This document shows, in pieces, positions 19,456-27,844 of a DNA stretch of 64,000 bases (position 1 is the first letter of the stretch; every line of letters begins with the position of its first letter). The DNA comes from Variovorax paradoxus B4. Lineage in GTDB: Bacteria; Pseudomonadota; Gammaproteobacteria; Burkholderiales; Burkholderiaceae_C. The DNA is taken from positions 5,393,501-5,457,500 of the forward strand of contig NC_022247.1 in the NCBI RefSeq assembly GCF_000463015.1, written 5' to 3'. The position numbers were made by a program, and so were the translations under genes. The notes beneath the pieces are model-generated. The model had not been told where the DNA came from. It made no database searches and worked only from the letters and a program-made list of their open reading frames with translations.

Positions 19456-19477
19456 CACCTACCTTCGAAGGTAGGTG
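19456..19477. promoter_or_regulatory. Perfect 22-base palindrome upstream of Bug protein gene
   Basis: CACCTACCTTC is followed at once by its exact reverse complement GAAGGTAGGTG. It is 24 bases after the amn stop and 54 before the next ATG. No T-run follows, so an operator is more likely than a terminator. Confidence 0.55.
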
Positions 19478-19531
19478 GGCGACGCATTTCGCGGACATCA
19501 TCCGGAAACCTTTCTCACAACTGGAAACAAA

Positions 19532-20542
19532 ATGCCTCGTTCGTCGCCCGGGAAGCTTTCTCGCCGCAACTTCAATGCATGGATGGCGGGCGCGGCCGCC
19601 GCTGCCGGGGCCGGGCATGCACTGCTGTGGCCCCGCCTGGCTGGCGCGGCCGAGCCGCAACTCGTTTCCAGGCTGCGCATCGTGATTCCGGCCAACGAAG
19701 GCGGCGGCTGGGACCAGACCGGCCGCGCGCTCGGCGCGGCGCTGCTGGCCTCGGGCGCGGCGGGCGAGGTGGTCTACGAGAACATCGGCGGCAAGGGCGG
19801 CACCATCGGCCTGGCCAAGTACGTCGAGAAATACGACGCCGACCCCGACACCCTGCTGATGAGCGGCATGGTCATGGTCGGCGCGGTGGCGCTGCAGAAG
19901 CCGGCCGTCACCATGGCCCAGGTGGCGCCGGTCGCGCGCCTCACCAGCGACTACGAGGTGGTGGCCGTGAAGGCCGATTCGCCCATCAAGACGCCCAAGG
20001 ACCTGATCGCCCAGTTGCGCGCCGATGCAGCCAAGACCGTCATCGCGGGCGGCTCGGCCGGCGGCGTGGACCACATGTACGCCGGCATGCTGGCCCGCGT
20101 GGCCGGCAGCACCGCGGGCCTGGTCTACCAGCCGTACCCGGGCGGCGCGCAGGTGGTGGAAGCGCTTGCCACCGGCAAGGCGGTGGCGGGCATCTCGGGC
20201 TTCAGCGAATTCAGCGCGGGCCTGTCCAACGGCACGCTGCGCGCCATCGGCGTGTCGTCGAAGCGGCCGTTCCTGGGCATTCCCTCGGTGCGCGAGCAGG
20301 GCGTGGACGCCGACCTGGCCAACTGGCGCGGCGTGCTCACCGGCAAGAAGGTCCCGGCGGACCGCAAGGCCGTGCTGCTCGAGGCCGTGCACCGCGCCAC
20401 CACGGCCGACATCTGGCAGAAGACCATCAAGCGCAACAACTGGGATGCGTACTGGATGGCAGGCAAGGATTTCGAGAGCTTCCTCGACCTGGACCTGGCA
20501 ATGGCCGGGCCGATGATCTATCTCCTCAAGCTGAAAGCCTGA
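19532..20542 (+). CDS. Bug/TctC-family tricarboxylate-type binding protein
   Basis: A 336-residue periplasmic receptor of the Bordetella uptake gene (Bug) family. The N-terminus has a twin-arginine-like motif KLSRRNFNAWMAG and a long hydrophobic stretch ending near residue 40. The family features RIVIPANEGGGWDQTGRALGAAL and YENIGGKGGTIGLAKYV are clear; the usual VPFPPGG is replaced by IPANEGG, which marks the subgroup whose ligand loop lacks the double proline. No TctA or TctB membrane subunit is nearby, as is usual for orphan Bug proteins. The ligand is probably a carboxylate but unknown. The ATG at 19532 follows a GGAAAC stretch. Confidence 0.88.
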   Translation: MPRSSPGKLSRRNFNAWMAGAAAAAGAGHALLWPRLAGAAEPQLVSRLRIVIPANEGGGWDQTGRALGAALLASGAAGEVVYENIGGKGGTIGLAKYVEKYDADPDTLLMSGMVMVGAVALQKPAVTMAQVAPVARLTSDYEVVAVKADSPIKTPKDLIAQLRADAAKTVIAGGSAGGVDHMYAGMLARVAGSTAGLVYQPYPGGAQVVEALATGKAVAGISGFSEFSAGLSNGTLRAIGVSSKRPFLGIPSVREQGVDADLANWRGVLTGKKVPADRKAVLLEAVHRATTADIWQKTIKRNNWDAYWMAGKDFESFLDLDLAMAGPMIYLLKLKA

Positions 20543-20552
20543 GCGCGCGCCT

Positions 20553-21263
20553 TCAGGCAAAGAGCTCGGGCATCTCGCGCTGCGCCCTGGGCGTGAGTGC
20601 CAGCGCGCGGCCGTCGAGCTCCTGGCGCACCCAGCCGCGGCGCAGCGACAGCTGGAGCCACGCCGCGCCGAGCGCGCCGCCCAGGTGCGGGCGGCGCTCG
20701 CTCCAGTCGAGGCAGGCGCAGGCAAAACGCCGGCGGGAGCGGCGCACCGCGTCCACCTCCACGCCCAGGCTCTCCAGCGCGATCGCGCCTTCGGGCGTGA
20801 GTTCGTACGAACCGCTCTGCAGTCCGCTGAGCCAGCCCTGCGCATGCAGCCGGTCGTGCAGCGCGACGCCGGCCGTGCCGGCCATGTGGTCGTAGCAGGT
20901 GCGCGCGGCGCGCAGGCGGCTCGGCGTGCCGGGCTTGAACGCCGCAGCGTGCGGCGCGCCGGCCACCACCATCAGGCTTTCGAGCGCGGCCGCCACGTTG
21001 TCGTCCGCCAGCCGGAAGTAGCGGTGCTTGCCCTGCACGAGCAGCTCGACCAGTCGCTCCTGCCTGAGGCGCGCGAGGTGCGCGCTTGCGGTGGACGCGG
21101 CCACCTCGGCCACGGCGGCCAGCTCGGTCGCGGTGCGCGCGTGGCCGTCCATCAGGCAGCTCAGCATGCGGGCGCGCGCGGGCTCGGCGATGGCGCCGGC
21201 CAGGCGGGCCAGCTGCATGTCGGCGTTCGATGAAGAAGCGGAGGAAGAAGGGGTCGTGTCCAT
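20553..21263 (-). CDS. ArsR-family winged-helix regulator
   Basis: A 236-residue protein. The N-terminal winged helix (about 17-90) with GAIAEPARARMLSCLMDGHARTATELA and STASAHLARLRQERLVELLVQGKHRYFRL (parts quoted) is typical of ArsR; the long C-terminal half (about 100-236) contains ARTCYDHMAGTAGVALHDRL, a domain seen in larger ArsR-like proteins that respond to organic ligands. No metal-binding CxC in the recognition helix is seen. It is divergent from a cytochrome P450 gene; a 26-base inverted repeat in the 83-base gap is the likely operator for both. Confidence 0.9.
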   Translation of the reverse strand: MDTTPSSSASSSNADMQLARLAGAIAEPARARMLSCLMDGHARTATELAAVAEVAASTASAHLARLRQERLVELLVQGKHRYFRLADDNVAAALESLMVVAGAPHAAAFKPGTPSRLRAARTCYDHMAGTAGVALHDRLHAQGWLSGLQSGSYELTPEGAIALESLGVEVDAVRRSRRRFACACLDWSERRPHLGGALGAAWLQLSLRRGWVRQELDGRALALTPRAQREMPELFA

Positions 21264-21291
21264 GCGCCGATCCTAAGACGCCGCCGCATCC

Positions 21292-21317
21292 CACACTTCG
21301 TTCACGGCCGAAGTGTG
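21292..21317. promoter_or_regulatory. Inverted-repeat operator between ArsR and P450 genes
   Basis: CACACTTCG (21292-21300) and CGAAGTGTG (21309-21317) are exact inverted repeats with an eight-base spacer. The element lies 29 bases before both starts, where an ArsR-type repressor would block both promoters. Confidence 0.75.
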
Positions 21318-21346
21318 ACGGCGGCAGCGGCGGCACACTGCGCGCC

Positions 21347-22522
21347 ATGAACACAAGCTCCACGCCCTCCTCCGACGGCATGCCCCTCGACCCGGTCGCA
21401 GCCGTCACGCATGCCGATCCGTATCCCTTCTATGCCGCGCTGCGCGCGGGGCCGCCGCTCGCGTGGAACGAGGCGCTGCGCCTGTGGGTCGCGAGCCGCG
21501 CTGAGGTGATCGAATCGCTGCTGCTCGCGCACGGCGCGCTGCGCGTGCGGCCGGCGGCCGAACCGGTGCCGCGCGCCATTGCGGGCAGCGCGGCGGGCGA
21601 GGTGTTCGGCCATCTCGTGCGCATGAACGACGGCACGGCGCACCAGGCCCATCGGCCTGCGCTGCAGCGTGCGCTGGCCGGGCTGGACCTGGGAGCCGTC
21701 CGCACGGCGGCATTGCGGGTCGCGCATGGCGTGCCGGTGCAGCCTTTGTCGGACGCGCTGTTCTCCATGCCGGTGCGAGCCGTCGCGCACCTGCTGGGCT
21801 TTGACGATGAGGCGCTGCCGCAGGTGGACCGGTGGATGCGCGATTTCGTCGCCTGCCTGTCGCCGCTGTCCACGGCAGAGCAGCTGCAAGACGCCAGCGC
21901 CGCCGCGGGCGAACTCATGGCGCGCTTCGAGGCGCTGGCCGCAGGCACGCCGCCGCGCCAAGGAACACTGCTCGCGGCCGTGCTCGCCGAAGGCGAAGCC
22001 AGCGCGCCGCTCTCGCGCGCGCTGCTCGCAAACCTCGTCGGCCTGCTCTCGCAGACCTGCGATGCGACGGCCGGCCTGCTGGGCAACAGCCTGATCGCGG
22101 TGATGCGCGAACCGTCGCTGCAACAGGCCGCGCCGACCCGGGGCGGGCTGCAGGCGATCGTGGAAGAGACGGCACGGCACGACCCCTCGGTGCACAACAC
22201 ACGGCGCTTCGTGGCCGAGTCCGTCACTCTCGCGGGCACGCCGCTGGCGGCAGGCGATGCGGTGCTGCTCGTGCTGGCCGCGGCCAACCGCGATCCGGCG
22301 CTCAACCCCGAGCCCGAGCGCTTCAGCCTCGTGCGCGCACGGCGCCGCATGCTGGGGTTCGGCCACGGCATACATGCCTGCCCGGGCCAGGCGCTGGCCT
22401 GCACGCTGGCCGCCGCAGGGCTCGAGGCCGTGCTGCATCGCACGCCCGATCTTGCGGCGATGCATGAACGCGGCTGGCACTACCGGCCTTCGGTCGCCGC
22501 GCGCATTCCCGTCTTTCATTGA
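21347..22522 (+). CDS. Cytochrome P450
   Basis: A soluble 391-residue P450 monooxygenase. The heme-binding loop is FGHGIHACPGQAL with the thiolate cysteine at 345; the K-helix ExxR is E274-R277 in EETARHDP, followed by the NTRRF segment. The I-helix region LLSQTCDATAGL has Thr in the oxygen-activating position in place of the usual AGxxT wording. It is shorter than many bacterial P450s (400-420), and the HTH-paired setting suggests an inducible enzyme for a hydrophobic compound. No ferredoxin or reductase gene is adjacent. The ATG at 21347 is preferred because it lies just beyond the operator and gives a normal N-terminus. Confidence 0.9.
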   Translation: MNTSSTPSSDGMPLDPVAAVTHADPYPFYAALRAGPPLAWNEALRLWVASRAEVIESLLLAHGALRVRPAAEPVPRAIAGSAAGEVFGHLVRMNDGTAHQAHRPALQRALAGLDLGAVRTAALRVAHGVPVQPLSDALFSMPVRAVAHLLGFDDEALPQVDRWMRDFVACLSPLSTAEQLQDASAAAGELMARFEALAAGTPPRQGTLLAAVLAEGEASAPLSRALLANLVGLLSQTCDATAGLLGNSLIAVMREPSLQQAAPTRGGLQAIVEETARHDPSVHNTRRFVAESVTLAGTPLAAGDAVLLVLAAANRDPALNPEPERFSLVRARRRMLGFGHGIHACPGQALACTLAAAGLEAVLHRTPDLAAMHERGWHYRPSVAARIPVFH

Positions 22523-22540
22523 CGGGAGCGCGAAGGCCGC

Positions 22541-23512
22541 TCAGGCGCGCGCGGCAGCCCAGCGTCCGGTGCCTTCGAGGTGCGGCGACAGCGCAGCGTC
22601 GCCCCAGCGCAGCGGCAAGGCGGCGGGCCGGCGCAGTGCGTGCTCCACATGCAGCCGCAGCAGCCGCTCGGCGCCTTCGAACTCGGCGATCTCGGGGCCG
22701 TCGAGCACCAGCTCCGCGGTGGCCGCCACGTGCAGGAGATCGCCGTTGTCGTAGTCGATGAACAGCAGGCCCGCGCGCGGATGGGCCACCAGGTTGCCCA
22801 GCGTGTTGAAGAAGCGGTTGCCGTTGAAGTCGGGCACCGTGAGCACGCCGCCTTCGTCGACGCGAACGAAGCCGGGCCGGCCGCCGCGGTGCGACACGTC
22901 GACACCGTGCGAGCGCGCATCGGCCTCGTCGCCCGCGGCCGCATCGTCCGGATACGCCGTGGCGATGAACAGCGTGTCGGCGCTGCCGATGAGCCGCTGC
23001 GCGTCGAGGTCGAGCGTGTCGAGCCATTGGACGGGTGCCGCATCGCCGCGCGGTGGCACGAACGCCGGCTCGCGCGCCTGGATGTAGCGCGGGCAGTTGC
23101 CGAAGCTCTGCTGCACCGCGACCATGAAGCCGCGGGCATCGAGCGCCTCGACCGTGCCGTTCATGCGGTTGCGCCGCCGCGTGTGCGGCTCGATGCCCAG
23201 CAGGCCGAGCGCGGCGCCTTGCGCGAGCTGCCCGGCCAGCGGATCGCCGGTTGCCGGCAGCGCATCGACGCGCAGGTGCGTGGCATCGGGCGAATGCGCG
23301 AAGCCCGCGGGCGCCGCGAGCACGCTGGCCCAGGGCTGCAGGTCGGCATCGAGGCTGCCGACCACGAGGAACGGCAGCTGCGCGAAGAATTCGCGGTGCT
23401 GGTCGGGCATGTAGTCGCGGATCACGCGCGGCCCCGCGGCCTCCATGCGCTCGCGCCAACCCGTCTGGGTTTGCAGCGCGCGCTCGCCGGCGTGGAAAGG
23501 CGCGGCGATCAT
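22541..23512 (-). CDS. Pyridoxamine-phosphate-oxidase-like FMN-binding protein
   Basis: A 323-residue protein with a split-barrel flavin fold. YMPDQHREFFAQLPFLVVGSLDADLQPWASVLAAPAGF (about 34-71, parts quoted) and PDFNGNRFFNTLGNLVAHPRAGLLFIDYDNGDLLHV near 235-275 are the paired barrel strands found in the pyridoxamine 5'-phosphate oxidase-like family. Similar domains stand in front of ferredoxin reductases in larger proteins, but no reductase part is present here. Its start overlaps the GST stop (ATGA), so the two are cotranscribed and may act together on a redox-active or electrophilic compound. The substrate is unknown. Confidence 0.82.
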   Translation of the reverse strand: MIAAPFHAGERALQTQTGWRERMEAAGPRVIRDYMPDQHREFFAQLPFLVVGSLDADLQPWASVLAAPAGFAHSPDATHLRVDALPATGDPLAGQLAQGAALGLLGIEPHTRRRNRMNGTVEALDARGFMVAVQQSFGNCPRYIQAREPAFVPPRGDAAPVQWLDTLDLDAQRLIGSADTLFIATAYPDDAAAGDEADARSHGVDVSHRGGRPGFVRVDEGGVLTVPDFNGNRFFNTLGNLVAHPRAGLLFIDYDNGDLLHVAATAELVLDGPEIAEFEGAERLLRLHVEHALRRPAALPLRWGDAALSPHLEGTGRWAAARA

Positions 23513-24171
23513 GATTCAGTCGCCGCCGCCAGTCCGACCGGCGTGCGCACCATCGGCACGAAGCCGGGCAGGGCCTCCACGCGCGCGAGCCAGGCGCGCA
23601 CCTGCGGATACGCATCGAGCGACACGCGGCCTTCGGGCGCATGCGCCACATAGGCATAGTTCGCGATGTCGGCCAGCGTGGCCGCGGGCCCGGCCAGGAA
23701 GGGCTGCTGCCCGAGATGGATCTCCATCACCGCGAGCAGCGCATGCGAACGCGTCACCGTCTCGGCGGGATCGGCGGCCAGGCCGAACAGGGCCATGACG
23801 CGTGCGGCGGCCGGCCCGTAGGCCAGCGGCCCCGCGGCCACCGAGAACCAGCGCTGCACGCGCGCCGCGCCCACCGGGTCGCGCGGCATCCAGCGCGCCG
23901 GGTCGGCCGAATAGCGCTCGTTGAGGTAGACCAGGATCGCGTTGGAATCGGCCAGCGTGGTTTCGCCGTCCTCGATCACCGGCACCTGGCCGAAAGGGTT
24001 GCGCGCCAGGAACTCGGGCGTGCGGTTGTCGCGCTTCTTCAGGTCGAGCTCGACGACCTCGAAGGGCAGGCCGAGCATCGAGAGGAACAGCCGCACCCGG
24101 TGCACGTGGCCCGAGATGGCGCTGCCGTAGAGCTTGATGGGTTGTACGGGAGGGGAAGCGATGGCATTCAT
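23509..24171 (-). CDS. Glutathione S-transferase
   Basis: A 220-residue cytoplasmic transferase with an N-terminal thioredoxin-like domain (KLYGSAISGHVHRVRLFLSMLGLPF; NPFGQVPVIEDGETTLADSNAIL with cis-Pro and the Glu/Asp-Ser glutathione-binding pair) and an alpha-helical C-terminal domain (from about 90) including the LADIANYAYVAHAPEG motif. The first-strand catalytic residue is likely the Ser after SAI, giving a beta/theta-like type. The ATG at 24171 fits the family N-terminus; an upstream in-frame ATG at 24252 would add 27 unlikely residues. It heads a two-gene operon divergent from a LysR gene. Confidence 0.92.
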   Translation of the reverse strand: MNAIASPPVQPIKLYGSAISGHVHRVRLFLSMLGLPFEVVELDLKKRDNRTPEFLARNPFGQVPVIEDGETTLADSNAILVYLNERYSADPARWMPRDPVGAARVQRWFSVAAGPLAYGPAAARVMALFGLAADPAETVTRSHALLAVMEIHLGQQPFLAGPAATLADIANYAYVAHAPEGRVSLDAYPQVRAWLARVEALPGFVPMVRTPVGLAAATES

Positions 24172-24269
24172 GGGAGGTCCTCTGGAATGTGAAGTGGGCG
24201 TGACCCGGATTCTTCTCTCTTGCGCTGAATGAAGGAATAGCCGTTCTTGCATTTGACTGCTGCGTTATT

Positions 24270-24289
24270 CGGCTTAATCCGGTTTAATC
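24270..24289. promoter_or_regulatory. Tandem 10-base direct repeat before LysR/GST genes
   Basis: CGGCTTAATC and CGGTTTAATC follow each other directly, differing at one base, five bases before the LysR ATG. The site is in the 123-base divergent region and may be a regulator contact site. Confidence 0.4.
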
Positions 24290-24294
24290 GCGCC

Positions 24295-25185
24295 ATGGAT
24301 CGTTTCAAGGCCATGCAGACCTTCGTGCAGATTGCCGACCAGGGCAGCCTGACCCGCGCCGCCGAGGCGCTCGGCACCTCGCTGCCCGCGGTGGTGCGCG
24401 CGCTCGCCGCGCTGGAGGCGCACCTGGGCGTGCGCCTGTTCCACCGCACCACGCGCCGCCTCTCTCTCACCGAGGAGGGCCGCCATTACCTGCCGAGCGC
24501 GCGCGAGGTGCTGCTGGCGGCCGATGCCGCGGACCTCGCGCTCAAGGCCGAGGCGCGCGAGCCCGCGGGCCAGCTCACCATCACCGCGCCGGTGCTGTTC
24601 GGCCACATGTACGTGGCGCCGGCCATCACCCGCTTCATGCAGCGCCACGACAAGGTGCGCTGCACCGTGCTGCTGCACGACCGCACGGTGAACCTGCTGG
24701 AGGAAGGCATCGACGTGGGCATCCGCATCAGCCCGCTCGCGGATTCCTCGCTCGTGGCGCAGACGCTCGGCACCATCCGGCGCGTGGTGGCGGTGAGCCC
24801 CGGCTATCTCGCGCGCCACGGCACGCCGCAGCATCCGCGCGATCTCCATGGCGCACCCTGCGTGCGCGGCCGGGTCGACGCGCCGCCGCAGTGGGTGTTC
24901 CACGACCGCGGCAAGACCGTCAGCGTGACGCCGAGCTGCCGCCTCGAGTTCAACCACCTCGCCCCGGCCATCGAGGCCTGCGCCGCGGGCATGGGCTTCG
25001 GCACCTTCTTCTCCTACCAGGTGCTGCCGCATGTCGCGCAGGGACGGCTGAAGCTGGTGCTCGAAGACTTCGAACCGCCACCGCGCCCGGTGAGCGTGAT
25101 CTATCCGAACGCGCGGCTGCTGCCGGCCCGCACGCGGGCTTTCATCGACTGGATGAAAACCGAGTTCAGCGGCCTTCGGATGTAG
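24295..25185 (+). CDS. LysR-family regulator
   Basis: A 296-residue LysR protein. The helix-turn-helix is MQTFVQIADQGSLTRAAEALGTSLPAVVRALAALEAHLGVRLFHRTTRRLSLTEEG (positions 6-61, parts quoted). The effector domain contains GIDVGIRISPLADSSLVAQTLG, as in the large DsdC/PA0477-like group that often controls neighbouring detoxifying enzymes. It is divergent from the GST-flavoprotein operon, the most likely target. The start chosen (24295) gives the canonical MDRFKAMQTF beginning; an upstream in-frame start would add unrelated residues. Confidence 0.9.
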   Translation: MDRFKAMQTFVQIADQGSLTRAAEALGTSLPAVVRALAALEAHLGVRLFHRTTRRLSLTEEGRHYLPSAREVLLAADAADLALKAEAREPAGQLTITAPVLFGHMYVAPAITRFMQRHDKVRCTVLLHDRTVNLLEEGIDVGIRISPLADSSLVAQTLGTIRRVVAVSPGYLARHGTPQHPRDLHGAPCVRGRVDAPPQWVFHDRGKTVSVTPSCRLEFNHLAPAIEACAAGMGFGTFFSYQVLPHVAQGRLKLVLEDFEPPPRPVSVIYPNARLLPARTRAFIDWMKTEFSGLRM

Positions 25186-25201
25186 GCAGCCGTCTATCTA
25201 T

Positions 25202-25879
25202 TTATTGCCCGGCGGCGGGCGCGGGCAGCGGCCGGCCCTCGCACAGCGCCGCGGCATCCGCCGCAATGCCGCGCACCGCCTCTTCCATGCCGAGGTTCAG
25301 CACCGACATGAATTCGCCATTGCCGCTGGCCCAGTTGGCGCGCGTGCCCATGCCGTGGTACAGCCGCGTGGCGACCTCGCCGCCGGGCAGGGAATAGCTG
25401 GCCTTGAGCACCACGTGCGACACGAGGTTGAGCCCCGCGGACCATGCATGGGCCAGGCGCAGCGCCACCACGGCCGTGGCCTGGCGCGCGGCGGCGGACG
25501 ACAGCGGCGCGCCGGCAACGGTGCGCAAACCGTAGCGCCGCGTCGACAGCAGCGCGTCGCGCGTCCATGCACCCGCATCGCCGCTGCGCAGCGACTGCAC
25601 CGACCTTGGCGTGGCATGGACCGTCGGCATCATCAGCGTGAGATGGCCCGCGTGGACCTGGTTGCTGCGCGCATCCTCGATCGCCGGCAGATAGAGCGTG
25701 CAGCCCTGCGGCGCGCGCAGCGACTCCGCCGACGGGCCGTTGGGCCGCTGCGCCGGTTCCGGCGCCTGTTCATAGACCATGTCGAGCGGCTCGCTCTCGG
25801 TCAGCGCGTGGGAGAGGCCGGGCATGGCGCAGAGCACGAACAGGGCCGTGCCGACGCGGTGCGGATGCAGCTTCTTCAT
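25202..25879 (-). CDS. Exported protein of unknown function
   Basis: A 225-residue protein with a signal peptide [25 protein letters not shown] (cut after about 25). I do not recognise a family. The mature part has a lone cysteine in QGCTLYLPAIEDARSNQ, a beta-rich centre and a second cysteine near the C-terminus (AALCEGRP). The start codon overlaps the stop of the lipoprotein gene (25876-26727) by four bases, so the two are made together and probably act in the same envelope process. The ATG at 25879 is chosen for the signal peptide. Confidence 0.75.
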   Translation of the reverse strand: MKKLHPHRVGTALFVLCAMPGLSHALTESEPLDMVYEQAPEPAQRPNGPSAESLRAPQGCTLYLPAIEDARSNQVHAGHLTLMMPTVHATPRSVQSLRSGDAGAWTRDALLSTRRYGLRTVAGAPLSSAAARQATAVVALRLAHAWSAGLNLVSHVVLKASYSLPGGEVATRLYHGMGTRANWASGNGEFMSVLNLGMEEAVRGIAADAAALCEGRPLPAPAAGQ

Positions 25880-26727
25880 GGCGCAGTGCTCCGGACCGAG
25901 TACATCGCGCCATCCTGGTCGCGGAACACGACACGCCCGGGCTGCTCGTCGAAGCTGTGCCCGGCCAGCGTGACCCATGCGCCGTTGACGTTGAAGCGCG
26001 CGGTCCGCACCGCGCCGGAACGCGCGCCGGCCAGGTCCATGCCCAGCACGCGCAGCGTCTGCCGGACCGAATCGCGCATCACGGCCTTGATCACCCGGCC
26101 GTCGTTGGCGGTCAGGCGGCGCAGCACCGTGGCGCGCGTTCCGCCGCCGATCGGCGTCTGGAAGATGATGGCGGAACGATAGGAGGGCTCGCTGTTGCCG
26201 GCTTGCCAGAGCAACGCCGTGGTCCGCGTGGTGAAGGCGCCGAGCCCCGGCTCCAGCGCGTACTGCAGCAGCAGCACGAGGTAGGCGGGGCCGGTCTTCG
26301 TGGCCGCGATGCGCGCCTCATGCTCGGCCTTCGGCGGCATGCCCGCGAGCACCTGCGACGAAGCGACCTTCAGCGCAAACGCGTTGGGCGCGTTCAGCAG
26401 CTCGCCGAAAGCCAGGCCGGCTTCGACGCGGTAGTCGTAGTCGAGCAATGGGCCGACGATGGCACCCACCTCGGCGCTCATCTCCTTCTGCCGCGACTGC
26501 TGCACCGACGAGTCGATCAGCGCGCCGATCAGCCCGCCGCCGGTGGCCGCGCTCACGCCGGGCGCCTGCGCCGAGAACATGAAGCTCTCCTGCGCGACGA
26601 CCACGCGCACGTCGACCTCGCGGACCCCGGCCCGGTCCGCCGCCGCGAGCGGCCGATGGAAAGGCGCGCAGGCGCCGAGCAGCAGAGCCGCCGACAGCGC
26701 AGCCAGCGCCAACAGGAAACGAAGCAT
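25876..26727 (-). CDS. Lipoprotein of unknown function
   Basis: A 283-residue protein with a lipobox LLLGAC (lipidated cysteine at 19) after [15 protein letters not shown]. The residue after the cysteine is Ala, which predicts outer-membrane sorting. The mature part has a glycine-rich [21 protein letters not shown] segment, as in lipoproteins with a short amphipathic stretch, then alternating beta strands. I know no function. It is the first gene of a two-gene operon with the exported protein downstream; GGGAGG before the ATG at 26727 supports this start. Divergent from the NodIJ-type exporter genes. Confidence 0.75.
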   Translation of the reverse strand: MLRFLLALAALSAALLLGACAPFHRPLAAADRAGVREVDVRVVVAQESFMFSAQAPGVSAATGGGLIGALIDSSVQQSRQKEMSAEVGAIVGPLLDYDYRVEAGLAFGELLNAPNAFALKVASSQVLAGMPPKAEHEARIAATKTGPAYLVLLLQYALEPGLGAFTTRTTALLWQAGNSEPSYRSAIIFQTPIGGGTRATVLRRLTANDGRVIKAVMRDSVRQTLRVLGMDLAGARSGAVRTARFNVNGAWVTLAGHSFDEQPGRVVFRDQDGAMYSVRSTAP

Positions 26728-26881
26728 CCTTGGGCCTCCCGCGATATGCACATACGAGCACGGCGAGAACACGCCGATGGGCGTGGATTGTGCCGGCAAC
26801 TGCTTGCTCCGAACCCGCGCCGCCTGTCCATCGGTTGAATCGCTGCCGGCACGCATCGCGGGCCTGCGTCAGAATGGCCGC

Positions 26882-27832
26882 GTGCCCTCCTCTTCCTCTT
26901 CCTCTTCCTCCGCCCCTCTCTTCCACGCCAGCCACCTTTGCAAGCGCTACGGCAGCACCACGGTCGTGGACGACCTGTCGTTCGAGATCGCGCCCGGCGA
27001 ATGCCTGGGCGTGATCGGCCCGAACGGTGCCGGCAAGACCACCACCATCCGCATGTGCCTGGGCCTCACCACGCCCGATGGTGGCGACATCTGCGCGCTC
27101 GGCCTGCAGATGCCGCGCGACGCGCTGGCCATCAAGGCGCAGCTCGGCGTGGTGACGCAGTTCGACACGCTGGACCCCGACTTCAGCTGCGCCGAGAACC
27201 TCGTGGTGTACGGCCGCTACTTCGGCTTCAGCAAGGCGCAGGTGCGCGAGCGCGTGCCGCAGCTGCTCGAGTTCGCGGCGCTCTCGCACAAGGCCGATGC
27301 AAAGCCGGGCGAGCTCTCGGGCGGCATGCGGCGGCGCCTCTCGCTGGCGCGCGCGCTGGTGAACGATCCCAAGCTGCTGCTGCTCGACGAGCCCACCACC
27401 GGGCTCGATCCGCAAGCGCGCCACCTGATGTGGGAACGCCTGCAGGTGCTGCTGCAGCAGGGCAAGTCGATCCTGCTGACCACGCACTTCATGGACGAGG
27501 CCGAGCGCCTGTGCTCGCGCCTCCTGGTGCTCGACCACGGCCGCAAGATCGCCGAGGGCCGCCCGCGCGACCTGATCGCCGAGCACCTGGAGCCCGACGT
27601 GGTCGAGGTGTACGGCAACGGCGCGCTCTCTCTGGCCGAGTCGCCGGAGCTGAGGGCGATGGCGGCGCGTGTCGAGGTGAGCGGGGAGACGGTGTTCTTC
27701 TACACGCAGGACGCACGGCGGCTGCTCGATGCGCTCACGCAGCGTGGCGGCCTGCGCACCTTCCACCGGCCCGCGAACCTCGAAGACCTTTTTCTCAAGC
27801 TCACGGGTCGGCAGATCCGCGAAGACGGCTAG
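26882..27832 (+). CDS. NodI-family ABC exporter ATPase
   Basis: A 316-residue ATPase. After a serine run, the domain shows Walker [18 protein letters not shown], signature [15 protein letters not shown], Walker [18 protein letters not shown] and the switch [12 protein letters not shown], all like NodI, the ATPase of the lipochitin-oligosaccharide exporter. The C-terminal DARRLLDAL and [17 protein letters not shown] also fit that family. NodIJ relatives are common in beta-proteobacteria without nodulation genes, so export of a nod factor is not implied. The start is probably GTG at 26882; no ATG in frame lies near. Followed 12 bases later by the permease gene. Confidence 0.9.
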   Translation: MPSSSSSSSSAPLFHASHLCKRYGSTTVVDDLSFEIAPGECLGVIGPNGAGKTTTIRMCLGLTTPDGGDICALGLQMPRDALAIKAQLGVVTQFDTLDPDFSCAENLVVYGRYFGFSKAQVRERVPQLLEFAALSHKADAKPGELSGGMRRRLSLARALVNDPKLLLLDEPTTGLDPQARHLMWERLQVLLQQGKSILLTTHFMDEAERLCSRLLVLDHGRKIAEGRPRDLIAEHLEPDVVEVYGNGALSLAESPELRAMAARVEVSGETVFFYTQDARRLLDALTQRGGLRTFHRPANLEDLFLKLTGRQIREDG

Positions 27833-27844
27833 ACCACGACGATC

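Noticed and set aside
17750..20845. A 1031-codon open frame on the minus strand opposite amn and the Bug gene
   Set aside because: High GC makes antisense frames open by chance; the plus strand has clear amn and Bug proteins, and the antisense translation is rich in His, Arg and Ala with no recognisable domain.
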